The notes beneath the pieces are model-generated. The model was not told the DNA's origin. It made no database searches and saw only the letters and a list, made by a program, of their open reading frames with translations. Position numbers and translations under genes: made by a program. Shown one piece after another: positions 62,419 to 64,000 of a stretch of DNA of 64,000 bases (positions are counted from its first letter, which is position 1; every line of letters begins with the position of its first letter). This DNA comes from Ectopseudomonas toyotomiensis. GTDB taxonomy: Bacteria; Pseudomonadota; Gammaproteobacteria; Pseudomonadales; Pseudomonadaceae. Where the stretch lies: NCBI RefSeq assembly GCF_900115695.1, contig NZ_FOXK01000006.1, positions 124,001 to 188,000 of the forward strand. The letters are read 5' to 3'.

Positions 62419-62739
62419 ATGAAGCTGTCCGACGATTTCGATGCACGCCGCTTGCGCCCGCGCCGGCCGAAAAACTGGCGCCTGCGTATCGGGGCCGGCC
62501 TGGGCGCCCTGCTCGCCGCCTTCGGCATTCTGCTGGCGATGGCGGGCGTCGCCTCGCTGGCAGGCCGCGCGCCGGTACTGGGTACGCTCAACGACTCCAC
62601 TGGCGAGGCCACCGTCCTGCTGCTGCTCGGCCTGTTCCTGTTGTGGGCCGGCATCGCCTTCTGGCGTCGCTGCCGCAGACGCCTGCGTCGCCCCAGCGAT
62701 CTGAGCCTGTCGCCATCATTGATGAAGAAGCGTGACTGA
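62419..62739 (+). CDS. Small two-helix membrane protein
   Basis: A 106-residue protein with two hydrophobic segments (GALLAAFGILLAMAGVASLA and VLLLLGLFLLWAGIAFW) between basic ends (RRLRPRRPKNWRLR, RRCRRRLRRPS). The family is not recognised. It follows the isochorismatase-like gene by 81 bases in the same direction. Confidence 0.75.
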   Translation: MKLSDDFDARRLRPRRPKNWRLRIGAGLGALLAAFGILLAMAGVASLAGRAPVLGTLNDSTGEATVLLLLGLFLLWAGIAFWRRCRRRLRRPSDLSLSPSLMKKRD

Positions 62740-62766
62740 TCACCCGAAAACACAGCGCGTGCAACT

Positions 62767-62823
62767 GTAGGAGCTGGCGTGCCAGCGATGTTTTGCACCG
62801 ACAGGATCAGTGCTGGCTCCTAC
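62767..62823. repeat. REP pair (family gtaggagctggc)
   Basis: GTAGGAGCTGGCGTGCCAGCGA at the left and the inverted GTGCTGGCTCCTAC at the right, 57 bases in all. It lies between the small membrane protein gene and the Smr gene. Confidence 0.82.
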
Positions 62824-62892
62824 AAATTCGTCTTTCTACGCTTACACGGCTGGCATTTGGGTAAAATGCCAGCCTGTTTCGCGGAGCCACCG

Positions 62893-63450
62893 ATGCAAGA
62901 CGACGACTTTTCCCTGTTCCAGGCCGAGCTGCGCGGCGTCAAGCCGATCAAGCACGACCGCGCCGATACCGGCAAACCCAAAACTGATCGTAAACAGTTC
63001 AACACCCTGCGCCAGGCTGCGACCATCAGCCAGGGCGAGATCAAGGTGGACGGGCTGTCCGACCAGTTCGTCATCGACGTTGGCGCTGAAGACCCGCTGT
63101 ACTGGGCCGGCAACGGCGTGCAGGACGGTCAGATGCGCAAGCTCAAGCTGGGCCAGATTCCGTTCGACGGCAGCCTCGACCTGCACGGCATGAGCGTCGA
63201 GAAGGCGCGCGACACGCTGTGGGAGTTTCTCGCCGAAGCCACCAAGTTGGAGATTCGCTGCGTACGCGTCACCCACGGCAAGGCGGTGCGCATGGATGGG
63301 CGCAAGCCGATGATCAAGAGCCATGTGAACACCTGGCTGCGCCAGCACCCGCAGGTGCTGGGTTTCAGCTCCTGCCTGGCCAAGCACGGCGGCACCGGCG
63401 CGGTGTATATCATCCTCAAGCGCACCATGATGGATGGTCGCGACGAGTAA
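62893..63450 (+). CDS. Smr-domain protein
   Basis: A 185-residue protein with a C-terminal Smr domain ([49 protein letters not shown]) as in stand-alone SmrB/YfcN. The DLHG and THGK motifs are present, so nuclease activity is possible; SmrB cuts mRNA at collided ribosomes. The N-terminal 85 residues are acidic and linker-like. The ATG at 62893 with GGAG 6 bases upstream is chosen; upstream frame to 62779 holds the REP. Confidence 0.9.
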   Translation: MQDDDFSLFQAELRGVKPIKHDRADTGKPKTDRKQFNTLRQAATISQGEIKVDGLSDQFVIDVGAEDPLYWAGNGVQDGQMRKLKLGQIPFDGSLDLHGMSVEKARDTLWEFLAEATKLEIRCVRVTHGKAVRMDGRKPMIKSHVNTWLRQHPQVLGFSSCLAKHGGTGAVYIILKRTMMDGRDE

Positions 63451-63527
63451 TCAGAGAACCTGGCACTCTTGCCAGGCCCCTGTCGGCGCCCTACCCTGCG
63501 CCCATTCGATACCCAACAGGATTTTCC

Positions 63528-64000
63528 ATGTCCCTGGAACAACAGTACACCGCGATCCTTGGCCAGCTTGGCGAGGACGTTTCCCGCGAAGGCCTGCTGG
63601 ACACGCCCAAGCGCGCCGCCAAGGCCATGCAGTACCTCTGCCGTGGCTACCAGCAGACGCTGGAAGAGGTCACCAATGGCGCGCTGTTCAGCTCCGACAA
63701 CAGCGAAATGGTGCTGGTCAAGAACATCGAGCTCTACTCGCTGTGCGAGCATCATCTGCTGCCGTTCATCGGCAAGGCTCATGTTGCCTACATTCCCAAC
63801 GGCAAGGTGCTCGGCCTGTCCAAGGTGGCTCGCATCGTCGACATGTACGCCCGCCGCCTGCAGATCCAGGAAAACCTAAGCCGGCAGATCGCCGAAGCGG
63901 TCGAGCAGGTCACTGGCGCACTGGGTGTGGCAGTGGTCATCGAAGCGCAGCACATGTGCATGATGATGCGCGGCGTGGAGAAGCAGAACTCCTCCATGGT
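63528..64000 (+). CDS. folE: GTP cyclohydrolase I, 5' part (continues past the window)
   Basis: The first 157 codons of GTP cyclohydrolase I, which makes dihydroneopterin triphosphate for folate and queuosine-type pathways. Visible are [17 protein letters not shown], the zinc ligands in [20 protein letters not shown], the substrate part [20 protein letters not shown] and the second zinc Cys in [15 protein letters not shown]. The ATG at 63528 follows ACAGG. The sequence runs off the window, so the C-terminus is missing. Confidence 0.95.
   Translation, partial: MSLEQQYTAILGQLGEDVSREGLLDTPKRAAKAMQYLCRGYQQTLEEVTNGALFSSDNSEMVLVKNIELYSLCEHHLLPFIGKAHVAYIPNGKVLGLSKVARIVDMYARRLQIQENLSRQIAEAVEQVTGALGVAVVIEAQHMCMMMRGVEKQNSSM

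Overview
The window is high-GC DNA from a gammaproteobacterium of the genus Pseudomonas in the broad sense. An oleovorans/mendocina-type lineage is my guess and is not proven by the sequence. The evidence is gene order: long runs match the remembered P. aeruginosa PAO1 chromosome. These are tal-rssC-rssB-pilZ-mlaA-thioesterase-HAD-DUF4404-queF, then ABC transporter-fadE-tRNA Glu/Gly-GST-fRMsr-DUF815-sagS-ospR-gpx, acnA-aer, and MFS-aroC-hydrolase-prmB-isochorismatase-Smr-folE. Many Pseudomonas-type REP pairs lie between genes.

Bases 1 to about 8.95 kb are the right end of an integrative conjugative element. It starts inside a P-type (trb) mating-pair apparatus: trbJ (cut by the window), a TrbK-like lipoprotein, trbL, trbF, trbG, trbI and a DUF2274 gene, almost all overlapping. 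A cargo and maintenance block follows: a hipBA toxin-antitoxin operon preceded by three operator-like repeats spaced exactly 50 bp apart, an MvaT-type xenogeneic silencer, a PrtN-like small regulator and a tyrosine integrase. The integrase abuts dusA, the known target of a family of dusA-specific integrases. The first dusA codons and its promoter are therefore probably supplied by the element.

From dusA to about 38 kb the content is chromosomal core. It includes tRNA modification (dusA, queF), transaldolase, an RssB/RssC phosphatase-STAS pair, a PilZ protein, the MlaA lipid-asymmetry protein, an RND efflux pair, a YadGH-type ABC exporter, a long acyl-CoA dehydrogenase, a tRNA-Glu/tRNA-Gly operon with a clear sigma70 promoter, and the biofilm hybrid kinase SagS. 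An OspR-Gpx peroxide-stress operon carries a 26-bp perfect palindrome upstream. PdxB and a MATE pump complete this stretch.

From 38 to 49 kb lie tusA-like, rlmM, acnA and aer. A small AT-rich insertion follows, with a HEPN-like gene preceded by three GGTTATNCACCA boxes. Small enzymes come next (VOC, SDR, DinB, GATase) and an RraB-family protein. From 48.7 to 53 kb an operon of Baeyer-Villiger monooxygenase, esterase and short-chain dehydrogenase is divergent from an AraC-type regulator. This looks like a ketone-to-ester-to-alcohol catabolic route.

The end of the window holds DNA alkylation repair (alkA, ogt), a phosphatase with a small membrane protein, a cupin that has lost its metal ligands, an MFS transporter, aroC, prmB, a 42-residue membrane protein, an isochorismatase-like protein with Ser at the usual Cys, an Smr protein and the start of folE. 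Several conserved genes carry non-canonical active sites, and these are listed as findings.
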